Below are positions 1-7,917 of a stretch of DNA of 32,570 nucleotides, in pieces. A program made the translations under genes and the position numbers. Below the pieces are notes generated by a model that saw only the letters and a program-made list of their open reading frames with translations, was not told the DNA's origin and searched no databases. Numbering within the stretch: the first letter of the stretch is position 1; every line of letters starts with the position of its first letter. The stretch spans positions 1-32,570 of the forward strand of contig CAYJII010000030.1 in assembly GCA_964370225.1 (NCBI GenBank), read 5' to 3'. The stretch comes from CAYJII01 sp964370225. GTDB lineage: Bacteria > Bacillota > Clostridia > Oscillospirales > Ruminococcaceae.

Positions 1-693
1 ATCGATTCTTTATCAATGTCAATTGAGGACAACTACAGAAAAGATTTGCTGTTAATGAAATCGAAACTGCGATATTTAAACGAGAAAATACAACCACATT
101 TTTTATACAATACGCTTGAAATTATCTCAAATCAAGCGATAACAGACGGCTCACAATCAACTGCGAAAATGTGTCAAATGCTTGGTAAAATGTTTAGATA
201 TTCTTTGCATTCATCCGACAAAGTGACATTAAAGCAAGAGGTCGAAAATATTAATAATTACATCATGCTAAAGACAATATCAGCAGGCTATGATAATTTT
301 ACATTCAACGCCGATGTAGATGATGAAATTATAAATTGTTCGTTTCCCAAAATGTCATTACAGCCAATAATTGAAAATTGTTTTAAACATGGCTACTCGC
401 ACCAAAACAAAAATTTTACGATTGATTTTTCCATAAAAAAATGTGGTGAAAATAAGATTGAAATAAGAATTTCTGATAATGGAGTTGGTATGGCTATTGA
501 GTCGTTAACGCGCTTAAAAGAGTTACTCAGTGATGCGGACACAAATTATAATTATGATTATTCAAACGGTGGATTTGGATTAACTCATTGTATTAGCCAA
601 ATGCGAATGTTTTTTGAGGAGCATTTTTCTGTTAGTATGGATAGCATTCCGAATGAAAAAACTGAAATTTCAATTGTATTTATCCCAGCATAG
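1..693 (+). CDS. YesM/LytS-type sensor histidine kinase, C-terminal part (5' truncated by window edge)
   Basis: The reading frame is open from base 1, so the ATG at 16 is probably internal and the N-terminal sensor and membrane part lies outside the window. The visible 230 residues form the His_kinase (PF06580) plus HATPase_c unit. The phosphoacceptor histidine lies in QPHFLYNTLE, the N box in PIIENCFKHG, and the G boxes in ISDNGVGM and GGFGLTHC. Proteins of this family autophosphorylate on histidine and hand the phosphate to an AraC-type regulator. Such a regulator follows 20 bp downstream, so the two form an operon. In Firmicutes these pairs usually control sugar uptake or degradation genes, but no transporter is visible here, so the target is unknown. 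Confidence 0.9.
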   Translation: MDSLSMSIEDNYRKDLLLMKSKLRYLNEKIQPHFLYNTLEIISNQAITDGSQSTAKMCQMLGKMFRYSLHSSDKVTLKQEVENINNYIMLKTISAGYDNFTFNADVDDEIINCSFPKMSLQPIIENCFKHGYSHQNKNFTIDFSIKKCGENKIEIRISDNGVGMAIESLTRLKELLSDADTNYNYDYSNGGFGLTHCISQMRMFFEEHFSVSMDSIPNEKTEISIVFIPA

Positions 694-713
694 AAAAAAT
701 ATGAGGTGAGAAT

Positions 714-2216
714 TTGCACAAAATAATAATAGTTGATGACAATAAGGTGATTGCGAATACATTAAAACTGCGCATAAATTACCTGTTCCCAGATATTGAA
801 ATTTGTGGCGTTTTTAATAATGCTGCGGACACGCTAAATTTTATGCAGCATGGGACTGATTACATAGTTGTGACAGATATTTCGATGCCCGAGATGGATG
901 GGCTGCAGATGACTGAAAAAATAAAGAGCACTGGACTTAATGCTCAGATAATAATTATCACAGGATATGAAAAGCTAGAATATTTTAAATGGGCAATAGA
1001 AAATCAAGTTGTCGCTTTTATTTTAAAACCCATCGAAGATGAGGCGCTTTTCAATGCAATAAATTCCTCGGTTGAACGCCTAAAATCTCAAAATAGTTTA
1101 TGTGAGCTTAGCAGTACAATTGAAGCGATAAAAGTAAAAGAGCTCTTTTTGAAAAAGTTTACTGAATTAACGGCACTATTCAAATCTATGACGCTTGAAA
1201 ATTATAATGAAATAGCCAAAGCGATTAATAAAATGAATTATGGAGAAATGGATGACATTACAATCTATTGCATCACACCATGTTCTGCTTTACAAGTAGC
1301 AGAGGTGGAGCAAAATCTCTTGCTTAAAATTCTTAGAGAAAACCAAAATAATAAAGCTTATGAAAAACATTTATACATCAATAATAATATCATATTAGTC
1401 AATAAATTTGCAGATGATAATGAGTTTAAAGGGGTAAATAGCACAATATTAGACTTTTTGCAAGAGAATAAACTTTCTTATAAAATTGCACGTGGTGAGC
1501 AAGGGCATGAAGTGGCAAAAAACATATCAACATTAGTTTGCAAACTGCATAATGAATGCTATAATACTGAATTTTCATTCATCGAAAGTGACTATACTTA
1601 CGATGAGCAGATTAACTCTTTAATAAGCAGAATAAAGCTATTACTTTCACTCAATTTATTTGATGAGGCGATTAACTTGTTTGTTAATTCGTTAAAATCC
1701 TATTCAGCTAACACGTCAATTTATTCTATGAATATAGTTTATAGCAAATTTTGTGCAACGCTCATTGAGTTTCAAAGTGATGCTGCTTATGATTTGAAAT
1801 ATACCAGTGAGCTCATGTTCCCGCTACTTGCATACAGTGGTTGGGAAGACTTAAAAGAGCGCTTGCTTATGGTATCTGCTAAATGCCGTAAGACACAAAA
1901 AAATGTGGGTCATACGGTAGTGAGCTACATAAACGAAAATTTTACTTCTCCTGTTTCGCTCAATACGCTTGCAAAAAAAGTGTATCTCCATCCCAATTAT
2001 TTAGGACAACTAATAAAAGAAGAAACAGGTTCCACATTTAACGATTATCTTAATAATTTGAGAGTGGCACATGCAAAAGAAATTTTGCGCTCAAACTCAG
2101 ATATTAAACTGGGAGAATTATCTGTGCATTTAGGCTACTCGGACAATAAATATTTCTCAAAAGTCTTTAAGAAAATCACAGGTTTTTCTCCAAGCAATTA
2201 CATTAAACTAAGTTAA
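714..2216 (+). CDS. YesN-type response regulator with AraC-family DNA-binding domain
   Basis: 500 residues. An N-terminal receiver domain (about 1-120) carries the acidic pair D8-D9, phosphoacceptor D55 in VVTDISMPEMDG, and the conserved lysine in FILKPIED. A long middle region (about 130-395) has no motif I recognise, as is usual for YesN proteins. The C-terminal 100 residues are a double helix-turn-helix of the AraC type, with the signature ending LGYSDNKYFSKVFKKITGFSPSNY. The start is TTG at 714, preceded by a good ribosome binding site (GAGGTGAG at 703-710). It is the partner of the kinase immediately upstream. Function as a phosphorylation-dependent activator is inferred from the family. 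A strong terminator follows directly. Confidence 0.92.
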   Translation: MHKIIIVDDNKVIANTLKLRINYLFPDIEICGVFNNAADTLNFMQHGTDYIVVTDISMPEMDGLQMTEKIKSTGLNAQIIIITGYEKLEYFKWAIENQVVAFILKPIEDEALFNAINSSVERLKSQNSLCELSSTIEAIKVKELFLKKFTELTALFKSMTLENYNEIAKAINKMNYGEMDDITIYCITPCSALQVAEVEQNLLLKILRENQNNKAYEKHLYINNNIILVNKFADDNEFKGVNSTILDFLQENKLSYKIARGEQGHEVAKNISTLVCKLHNECYNTEFSFIESDYTYDEQINSLISRIKLLLSLNLFDEAINLFVNSLKSYSANTSIYSMNIVYSKFCATLIEFQSDAAYDLKYTSELMFPLLAYSGWEDLKERLLMVSAKCRKTQKNVGHTVVSYINENFTSPVSLNTLAKKVYLHPNYLGQLIKEETGSTFNDYLNNLRVAHAKEILRSNSDIKLGELSVHLGYSDNKYFSKVFKKITGFSPSNYIKLS

Positions 2217-2220
2217 AGAA

Positions 2221-2259
2221 AAAGGTTGTCGCTGATAAAAAATACCAGCGACAACCTTT
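2221..2259 (+). terminator. Rho-independent terminator after the YesM/YesN-type operon
   Basis: A perfect 14-bp stem (AAAGGTTGTCGCTG with CAGCGACAACCTTT) closes an 11-nt AT-rich loop and ends in a short T run, a few bases after the stop codon of the response regulator. It isolates the operon from the guanine deaminase unit downstream. Confidence 0.93.
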
Positions 2260-2336
2260 TAGTCTTTATATGGAGTATCTTTGTAGCATCTGTTTTTAAG
2301 CGATGTAACAAGAAAATCAAGAGGATATCTTGAAGC

Positions 2337-2365
2337 TTGACAAATGAATTGTTTTTCGATATACT
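2337..2365 (+). promoter_or_regulatory. Sigma-A type promoter of the guanine deaminase transcript
   Basis: A consensus -35 box TTGACA (2337-2342), a 17-bp spacer and a -10 box TATACT (2360-2365). Transcription should begin near 2372, about 10 nt before the first paired base of the riboswitch aptamer, which is the expected arrangement for a 5'-leader riboswitch. Confidence 0.85.
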
Positions 2366-2381
2366 ATATGGGTAATATTAT

Positions 2382-2447
2382 GTTCGTTATAACCCTGTTG
2401 ATATGGTACAGGGGTCTCTACAGGAAACCTTAAATCCTACTTACGAA
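2382..2447 (+). promoter_or_regulatory. Purine riboswitch aptamer, probably guanine-sensing
   Basis: The three-helix purine aptamer is recognisable. P1 pairs 2383-2387 with 2443-2447. J1/2 is UAUAA-like. P2 is CCCTGT (2393-2398) with ACAGGG (2408-2413) around the conserved loop TGATATGG. J2/3 is GTCTCTAC (2414-2421). P3 is AGGA (2422-2425) with TCCT (2435-2438) around loop AACCTTAAA, matching the kissing-loop sequence. Aligning A2389-T2441 as the conserved top pair of P1 puts C2440 at the specificity position (C74 in the usual numbering), which means guanine. This agrees with the guanine deaminase downstream. The alignment requires a U-U mismatch (2388/2442) just below the top P1 pair, and P3 is short. 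A shifted alignment would place U at the specificity site but loses P1 pairing. Confidence 0.9.
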
Positions 2448-2487
2448 GATAAGCGCTAAACGCTTTCTTTGAAAGTAGGATTTTTTT
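2432..2487 (+). terminator. Riboswitch expression platform: terminator overlapping the aptamer
   Basis: Bases 2432-2442 pair with 2473-2483 (11 bp). The helix continues after an A-A mismatch through CGAAGA/TCTTTG and AAGCG/CGCTT around a CTAAA loop, then runs into seven Ts (2481-2487). The 5' arm consists of the end of the P3 loop, the P3 3' strand, J3/1 and the top of the P1 3' strand, so this hairpin and the folded aptamer cannot coexist. No separate antiterminator is evident. Ligand-stabilised aptamer should therefore prevent termination, an ON switch like that of pbuE-type adenine riboswitches. Confidence 0.85.
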
Positions 2488-2599
2488 GTGCGTGCTTTTA
2501 AGTTTAGTAACGAATAATAAAGCACTGTGCATTAATATGATTATTAGTAAAAGTATACGTTTAGATACAAATAATTGAGTAAGTAGGGGAGAATAGAAA

Positions 2600-3868
2600 T
2601 TGAAATGGGCGATTAAAGGCAATGTTATTTATACAAAAAATGCAAGTGAATTAACTATTATTGAGGGCGGTATCATCATATGTGATGGGAATAAAATTAT
2701 TGATGTCTATAGTACATTACCACAGGAGCATGCAGATGTGTCTATCAAAGATTACGGGGATAGAATTATTCTTCCTGGCCTAGTGGATTTACATGTTCAT
2801 GCGCCTCAGTATGCATTTAAAGGCACAGGAATGGACTTGGAATTACTGGATTGGCTTGATACACTTACATTTAATGAGGAAGCTAAATTTAGTGATTTGG
2901 AATATGCAAAAAAAGTGTATTCTAAATTTGCAAACGACTTAAAAAAAAGCGCTACGACACGTGCATCAATATTCGCAAGTGTCCACGTACAAGCGAGCAT
3001 AGAGCTTATGGAGTTTTTAGAGAAAAGTGGGATCATAAGCTATGTGGGTAAAGTAAATATGAACAGGAATTGCCCAGAGGAAATATCAGAAGGTGATGCA
3101 AAGACTGCAAGTGAAAAAACACTAAAGTGGCTAAAGTCGATAGAAGGAAAGTTTCGCAACACATTTCCGATAATTACACCGCGATTTATTCCTTCTTGTG
3201 ACGATGAACTGCTTGATTATTTAGGTGAGATTTCAAAAGAAAATAAACTCCCAAATCAGTCGCATTTATCTGAGAATTTAAGCGAAATCGCATGGGTGAA
3301 GGAGTTAAAACCCGAAGCTGATTTTTATGGTGAGGCATATAAAATGCATGGTCTATTTGGTGGCGAGAATAAAACGATAATGGCGCACTGTATACACTGC
3401 TGTGAAAACGAAATCGAGTTGATGAAAAAGCAAGGTGTGTATATTGCGCATTGTCCGACATCAAATATTAATCTTTCATCTGGAATAGCACCAGTCAAAA
3501 AATATATCGAGCAAAATATGAATATCGGGCTCGGGAGTGATATAGCAGGAGGGCATAGCCTGTCAATATTTAAGGCAATGGCTGATGCTATAGGTGCATC
3601 AAAACTGCGCTGGAGAATACAAGACAGTGAGTTTGCACCGCTTAAAGTCAGCGAAGCGCTTTATATGGCTACAAAAAGTGGAGGCGCATTCTTTGGCAAA
3701 GTAGGAAGCTTTGAGAAAGGTTATGAAATGGATGCGATAGTCATTGATGATACTGAGCTTAACTATTTTGGGGAAACAGATATTGCAAATAGGTTAGAAA
3801 GTATTATTTATCAGGATTATGAGACGCAAATTATAGCAAAATTCGTAAATGGAAATCAGATTATATAG
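2600..3868 (+). CDS. guaD: Guanine deaminase (amidohydrolase superfamily)
   Basis: 422 residues, typical for the family. It catalyses hydrolytic deamination of guanine to xanthine plus ammonia in the cytoplasm. Metal and catalytic residues of the amidohydrolase fold are present: H65 and H67 in VDLHVHAPQ, H222 and E225 in QSHLSEN, H263 in MAHC, the SNINLSSG stretch, and D314 in GLGSDIAGG. The segment PQYAFKGTG.DLELLDWL is characteristic of guanine deaminase rather than of other purine or pyrimidine deaminases. The start is TTG at 2600, with AGGGGAG at 2585-2591 as ribosome binding site. It is transcribed alone behind a purine riboswitch and ended by the hairpin at 3870-3907. Induction by guanine would suit a catabolic salvage enzyme. 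Confidence 0.93.
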   Translation: MKWAIKGNVIYTKNASELTIIEGGIIICDGNKIIDVYSTLPQEHADVSIKDYGDRIILPGLVDLHVHAPQYAFKGTGMDLELLDWLDTLTFNEEAKFSDLEYAKKVYSKFANDLKKSATTRASIFASVHVQASIELMEFLEKSGIISYVGKVNMNRNCPEEISEGDAKTASEKTLKWLKSIEGKFRNTFPIITPRFIPSCDDELLDYLGEISKENKLPNQSHLSENLSEIAWVKELKPEADFYGEAYKMHGLFGGENKTIMAHCIHCCENEIELMKKQGVYIAHCPTSNINLSSGIAPVKKYIEQNMNIGLGSDIAGGHSLSIFKAMADAIGASKLRWRIQDSEFAPLKVSEALYMATKSGGAFFGKVGSFEKGYEMDAIVIDDTELNYFGETDIANRLESIIYQDYETQIIAKFVNGNQII

Positions 3869-3869
3869 C

Positions 3870-3907
3870 AAAAGTGGTAGCATAAATATTTTGATGCTAC
3901 CACTTTT
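3870..3907. terminator. Bidirectional terminator between guanine deaminase and fucosidase
   Basis: A perfect 14-bp inverted repeat (AAAAGTGGTAGCAT with ATGCTACCACTTTT) with a 10-nt loop, flanked by A and T runs. It sits between two convergent genes and can end transcription from both sides. Confidence 0.9.
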
Positions 3908-3934
3908 TATAGTATTACAACAAGCTTAAAATGA

Positions 3935-5344
3935 CTAATAAATTCCTATAAACGAAAGAGTAGGGCATACCCTCGAATCAGTAATTTTAATCGTGATTTT
4001 GCTAGTTTCAACCTTATCAAATTTCGCAATTCGTTTGTATCCAACGACCGTATTGTTATATACCTTCGTGTCAACGCCGTTTATATCTGCATAAATTTCA
4101 AAACTTTCTATTCGCTGACTAAAGTTTATGTTTTCTTTAAGCACAACATGACTTATTTCAGTAAGCTCTGCGAATTGAGCTGTGATGATTACTTTGCTTA
4201 CATAATCATTTGCTTTATAGAATGTATCGTAGGAGTCAATTGCGACATTTTCTATAACATGAGTACTGTCGGTATCGTTAGCTGTTAGTTTTGCTTTGGA
4301 GAGCAAATTTTCATTGAAAGTTTTAGTTAGATACTCGCCCATTTCAGCGAGAATTTTTCTATCATTTTCGTGAATAAGTCCTCGTTTATCAGGTGGAATA
4401 TTAAGTAACAAGAGGGAATTAGCTCCAACTGAATTATAGTATATACTAAGCAGCTTATCCACACTTTTTACTTTACCGTCCTCATCCTCATGATAAAACC
4501 AACCCGGCCTGATAGAAACATCTACTTCACAAGGATAAAAAATTAGCTCGCTTTCATCTTTTAGTATCTCACGTGAGCCCAAATCTTCGTCGGTAGAAGT
4601 AATGCCCCTGAGTCGAAATTCTTCGCTGTCGGATTGCTGAGATTTTTCGCCGATTCTCTCAGCCGTGCTTAATCTGCTCGGTACGACACTCCACTCTGCA
4701 AAGCGCGTCTTACCCGCTTCATTGCCGCACCACCTCACATCTGGCCCGCAAACTGTTATACAAGCATTCGGCTGAAGCTCTCGTATCAATTTATAGTACC
4801 TATCCCAGTCATAGACTTGTTTTTTGCCATTTTCACCTTCACCACAAGCACCATCAAACCATACGCAAAAAATTTCGCCATAATTTGTGAGAAGTTCAGT
4901 TAACTGAGCTATGAAGTAATCGTTATATTTATCAGAATATCCATATAAAGTGGAGTTTCTATCCCATGGAGAAAGATAGACACCAAATTTTATCCCCTGT
5001 AGTTTGCACTCGTCTGCAAGCTCCTTTACGATGTCGCCTTGCCCATTTTTATATGGGGATGCACCAATATTATGCGTGTTATGCTCGCTATTCCACAAAC
5101 AAAATCCATCGTGATGTTTACAAGTTAAGACGGCACCTTTCATACCTGCTGCCTTTATACTGTCCACCCACTGCTTTGCAGAAAAGTCAGTTGGATTAAA
5201 AATTTTTGGGTCTTCAGTTCCATCACCCCATTCGTTACCAGTATATGTGTTAATAGTAAAATGAAAGAATGCATAAAATTCTAATTCATGCTGTTTTATT
5301 TGGCGGGGAGAGGGTGTAATTTTTACTAGGTCAATATCTTTCAT
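3935..5344 (-). CDS. GH29 family alpha-L-fucosidase, intracellular
   Basis: The chosen start is the ATG ending at 5344, preceded by AAAGGAG with 6-nt spacing. An in-frame ATG six codons upstream (5362) has no ribosome binding site. This gives 469 residues. The N-terminal 330 residues are a GH29 barrel: H28 in the AFFHF strand, the KHHDGFCLW motif (about residues 76-84), and the nucleophile D164 in VWFDGACGEG. The last 120 residues look like the beta-sandwich (F5/8 type C-like) found in GH29-B enzymes, which often prefer alpha-1,3/1,4-linked fucose in branched glycans. There is no signal peptide, so it should act on imported oligosaccharides. It is monocistronic, with its own promoter and a shared terminator. 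Fucose specificity is inferred from the family. Confidence 0.9.
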   Translation of the reverse strand: MKDIDLVKITPSPRQIKQHELEFYAFFHFTINTYTGNEWGDGTEDPKIFNPTDFSAKQWVDSIKAAGMKGAVLTCKHHDGFCLWNSEHNTHNIGASPYKNGQGDIVKELADECKLQGIKFGVYLSPWDRNSTLYGYSDKYNDYFIAQLTELLTNYGEIFCVWFDGACGEGENGKKQVYDWDRYYKLIRELQPNACITVCGPDVRWCGNEAGKTRFAEWSVVPSRLSTAERIGEKSQQSDSEEFRLRGITSTDEDLGSREILKDESELIFYPCEVDVSIRPGWFYHEDEDGKVKSVDKLLSIYYNSVGANSLLLLNIPPDKRGLIHENDRKILAEMGEYLTKTFNENLLSKAKLTANDTDSTHVIENVAIDSYDTFYKANDYVSKVIITAQFAELTEISHVVLKENINFSQRIESFEIYADINGVDTKVYNNTVVGYKRIAKFDKVETSKITIKITDSRVCPTLSFIGIY

Positions 5345-5409
5345 AAAATACTCCTTTAGCATTTTTCTTGTTGAAAAATTAGATAATCTTCTGAATATGA
5401 GTTAATTGA

Positions 5410-5438
5410 AGTATAACAAATTAGGATGAGAAAAACAA
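5410..5438 (-). promoter_or_regulatory. Promoter of the fucosidase gene
   Basis: Reading the minus strand: -35 TTGTTT (5433-5438), 17-bp spacer, -10 TATACT (5410-5415), about 65 nt before the preferred start codon. Confidence 0.65.
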
Positions 5439-5475
5439 GTGTTTAAGCAAGTTAGTAGGTATTTATTTTTACGAT

Positions 5476-5511
5476 TAAACCCCCTGTAACCTTTCAGTTA
5501 CAGGGGGTTTA
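5476..5511 (-). terminator. Terminator-like hairpin after the LRR surface protein gene
   Basis: A 15-bp perfect stem with five consecutive C-G pairs (TAAACCCCCTGTAAC with GTTACAGGGGGTTTA) and a 6-nt loop, 32 bp past the stop of the LRR gene. The T run on the minus strand is short, but stem strength and position fit a terminator. Confidence 0.8.
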
Positions 5512-5542
5512 TAAATTAGAGGATTGATGTTTGCATTAATAA

Positions 5543-7771
5543 TTATTTGCTTTGGCTAGCACTTCTTCTTCTCATTACTATAGTTAGTATGCTAGCTGCT
5601 GCTACTGAGATAGTCGCTAAGATAACAAACAAGATGTTGTTAGAAGTATCACCTGTTTTAGGAACGTCAGTGGTTGGCTCTTCTGGGTTTGTAGGGTTTG
5701 TAGGGTCTGGAGCTGTCGAATCGGATACAGTTATCACTGCTCTAGCTCGACCCATTTCGCTGTAAATTGCCACAACATATTCCTCATTTGGTGTTAAGGT
5801 TCCTAGGTATTCCGCGCTCAAAGTAACTGCGATACTACCAGCTTTCACGCTAACGCCTGCAGTGTTTATGTCAAGACCATTATCTACAACAACACCGTTG
5901 ATTTCAACACGGTCATAATATGCAAAATCATCAGTGGAGGTGAGTGTTAAAGCTTCACCGGGTTTTGCCACTAGGTTAGCGCCCTCTTTTACATACGGAG
6001 AAGGAATTTGTGTATTTTCAGCGAAAATAAAGTTTTTCTCGTCCCATTTGGTTGTATCAAATCCCTCAACCAATTCTTTAGTTGGGATAGAACAACCGCT
6101 CACATTGATGTATTCTGGGTTAGTATTTGTTAAATCGATGTAGGTAAGATACTTACTGCCCGAAACATCGAGATTTTTAAGTTTAGTCGCATGATTTATA
6201 CTTAAGTATTCCAACTGTGAATTTTTTGCAATAAATGTTTCAAGTAGCACACTGCGACGATTAGGCTGAGATGTTATATCGGTATTAGACATATCAAAAT
6301 AAGTAACAGCCTCAGGCATAGTGAAGATGCCTGACAAGCCTGTGTTTGAAACATCTAGATACGTGATAGCGGCATCGCTTAATGATAAGGCAGTAAGCGA
6401 AGACAGTCCACTTACGTCCAAAGTTTTAAGTCCTGTGTTGTTCATAAGTAGTGTTTTAAGTGCTGTGTTTTTGCTTAAATCTATAGTGTGTAATAGCGCT
6501 GTGTTGTTAAGAGTTAGTTTTTCAAGCGATGTGTTGGTGGAAGTATTCAAAGTAGTTAGTTTAGTACCGGAAGCGTCAAGTTCTTTTAGACCGGTACAAT
6601 CGTTAATATTTAATTCTACAATTCTTGAAGAAGCTTCCAAATTAAGTGTTTCCAGTGCAGTCATGCCACTTACATTTAGCTTAGCAATATTTGAATTTGT
6701 GATTTCTATCACTTTAACTCTGTCTTTAAGGGCAGGGAACACAGTAAAATCATACTCATTCATGCCAGCGTCAGGGCTAAAACTGCTCATTGTAATTGTA
6801 TCCAGTGAAGTTAAAAGCTCTATCCCTCTGAAAAATTCCATTGTTGTGATTATTTCATTGCCGGCCACAACAACCTCAGTTGCATTAGCTAGTTCAGCGG
6901 CGCTTAGTCCGTCAATTCCGTCATTGTCAAATGCATATTTCACCCAAGCACGGAAAGTCGGATCAGGGAAGTTTGTATCATTAATCTCAACCACTATATT
7001 ATTGTCTTGCACTGCTTTTTGTGTGCCGTATCTGAAAGAGCCTTCGCCCCATGTGCCGGTAAAACCGATAACTGCAGCTTTATTTGGCAGATAATTCCCG
7101 TTAACGTCAAGGGTTGTAAGCGGTGCTCCAGTTATATTAATGCTAGTTAGGAGATTTTGTGGAGCGTTAAGGTATGTTAGCGCTGTGTTATTAGTTAAAT
7201 CAAGTGTCGTAATATCTGTGAATTGCACAGCAAGCGAGTCTAGTTTTGTGTTATTGCTCACGTCGAGTATGCTGATTACGGTTTCGCCGTCTGCACGATA
7301 TTGTGTGTCAATTGATAGTGTAATTAATTCTGAGTTTTGGCTCACATCTAATGATTGCAATGAACCACCTGTAATCGAAAGGGTTTTAAGCTCCGTGCTA
7401 TCAGTTACATNNNNNNNNNNNNNNNNNNNNNNNNNNNNNNNNNNNNNNNNNNNNNNNNNNNNNNNNNNNNNNNNNNNNNNNNNNNNNNNNNNNNNNNNNN
7501 NNNNNNNNNNAATTGAGGTTATGTTTGCACCGACTGTAGTGCTATCAATAGCCATATCTGTTACAGCATCAATCTCGCTGGTTTCGAGTGCGTTACTGTT
7601 GTCTAAGTCATACTGTTCCACAAAAGTGCGGAATGTCTCGTTGGGGAAGTTGGTTGCATCAATCATGATGCCCGCCGCCATAACATCGGTGCTGTTGACA
7701 AATACTGCGGAGACTGCCAAGCTTGCGACTAAGAGCCCCGATAAAATTTTGTTTTTACTTTTTGTTTTCAT
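5543..7771 (-). CDS. Leucine-rich-repeat surface protein with sortase anchor (interrupted by an assembly gap)
   Basis: About 742 residues if the 100-N gap is taken at face value; the true length is unknown. Residues 1-33 are a signal peptide ending near VMAAG. Two modules of the type 'NFP..TFR.(F/W)V....D.....L...E...' (about 36-75 and 258-298) resemble the EF-hand-like unit that often precedes LRR arrays in clostridial surface proteins. Between and after them run many LRR units of about 20 residues containing LxxLDVSxNTxL. A beta-sandwich-like region (about 585-685) precedes a proline/threonine-rich linker, then the sorting signal VPKTG, a hydrophobic segment and RRR near the C terminus. This predicts covalent attachment to peptidoglycan by a sortase. 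The ligand is unknown. The ribosome binding site is AGGAGG. A palindrome shared with the neighbouring two-component system lies 87 bp upstream of the start. Confidence 0.85.
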   Translation of the reverse strand: MKTKSKNKILSGLLVASLAVSAVFVNSTDVMAAGIMIDATNFPNETFRTFVEQYDLDNSNALETSEIDAVTDMAIDSTTVGANITSIXXXXXXXXXXXXXXXXXXXXXXXXXXXXXXXXXXVTDSTELKTLSITGGSLQSLDVSQNSELITLSIDTQYRADGETVISILDVSNNTKLDSLAVQFTDITTLDLTNNTALTYLNAPQNLLTSINITGAPLTTLDVNGNYLPNKAAVIGFTGTWGEGSFRYGTQKAVQDNNIVVEINDTNFPDPTFRAWVKYAFDNDGIDGLSAAELANATEVVVAGNEIITTMEFFRGIELLTSLDTITMSSFSPDAGMNEYDFTVFPALKDRVKVIEITNSNIAKLNVSGMTALETLNLEASSRIVELNINDCTGLKELDASGTKLTTLNTSTNTSLEKLTLNNTALLHTIDLSKNTALKTLLMNNTGLKTLDVSGLSSLTALSLSDAAITYLDVSNTGLSGIFTMPEAVTYFDMSNTDITSQPNRRSVLLETFIAKNSQLEYLSINHATKLKNLDVSGSKYLTYIDLTNTNPEYINVSGCSIPTKELVEGFDTTKWDEKNFIFAENTQIPSPYVKEGANLVAKPGEALTLTSTDDFAYYDRVEINGVVVDNGLDINTAGVSVKAGSIAVTLSAEYLGTLTPNEEYVVAIYSEMGRARAVITVSDSTAPDPTNPTNPEEPTTDVPKTGDTSNNILFVILATISVAAASILTIVMRRRSASQSK
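7411..7510. other. Assembly gap (100 N) inside the LRR gene
   Basis: Exactly 100 undetermined bases, the conventional placeholder for a gap of unknown size. It falls in the repeat region of the LRR gene, where a short-read assembly could have collapsed or broken. Continuity of the reading frame across it is assumed, not shown. Confidence 0.98.
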
Positions 7772-7857
7772 AAATCCTCCTAAAAATTACTTTATTATTT
7801 ATTAGAATAAATAGTCTTACTTAATACTAATGATACCATTTTTTGCAAATAAAAAGC

Positions 7858-7885
7858 ATGAGAGTGTCAATTTTGACACTCTCAT
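7858..7885. promoter_or_regulatory. Interrupted palindrome, copy 1: candidate operator upstream of the LRR gene (or terminator of the two-component operon)
   Basis: A perfect inverted repeat with 13-bp arms (ATGAGAGTGTCAA and TTGACACTCTCAT) around TT. Its central 18 bases, AGTGTCAATTTTGACACT (7863-7880), recur exactly at 9970-9987 over the -35 box of the two-component operon. Here it lies 87 bp upstream of the LRR start and 33 bp past the response regulator stop. On the minus strand it is followed by GCTTTTT, so a role as terminator of the regulator operon is an alternative or additional possibility. Confidence 0.65.
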
Positions 7886-7917
7886 TTAATGAAAATATAT
7901 ATCATTTGTATCTATTA

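Noticed and set aside
2441..2442. Adenine-type reading of the riboswitch (U at the specificity position)
   Set aside because: It introduces a U-C mismatch in P1 and shifts the conserved A before the specificity base, whereas the C reading keeps AC-U and fits a guanine deaminase. It is kept only as an alternative in the findings.
2437..2622. Minus-strand 61-codon open frame between the riboswitch and guanine deaminase
   Set aside because: It lies over the terminator hairpin and leader of the guanine deaminase transcript, has no ribosome binding site, and its product looks like translated AT-rich non-coding DNA.
5800..7400. Regularly spaced short repeats that could suggest a CRISPR array or tandem DNA repeat
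   Set aside because: The repetition is degenerate at DNA level and follows the 20-residue LRR codon pattern within one open reading frame. No constant repeat/spacer structure is present.
6321..7805. Long plus-strand open frames (257 and 221 codons) opposite the LRR gene
   Set aside because: They are antisense shadows of a repetitive reading frame with signal peptide and sorting signal on the minus strand. They have no start signals or recognisable domains.
7873..7901. Plus-strand TTGACA-17-TATATA promoter-like sequence reading antisense into the response regulator
   Set aside because: The -35 comes from the palindrome, which contains TTGACA on both strands, and the -10 from an AT-rich stretch. 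No plus-strand gene follows. Chance is the simpler explanation, although an antisense RNA is not excluded.
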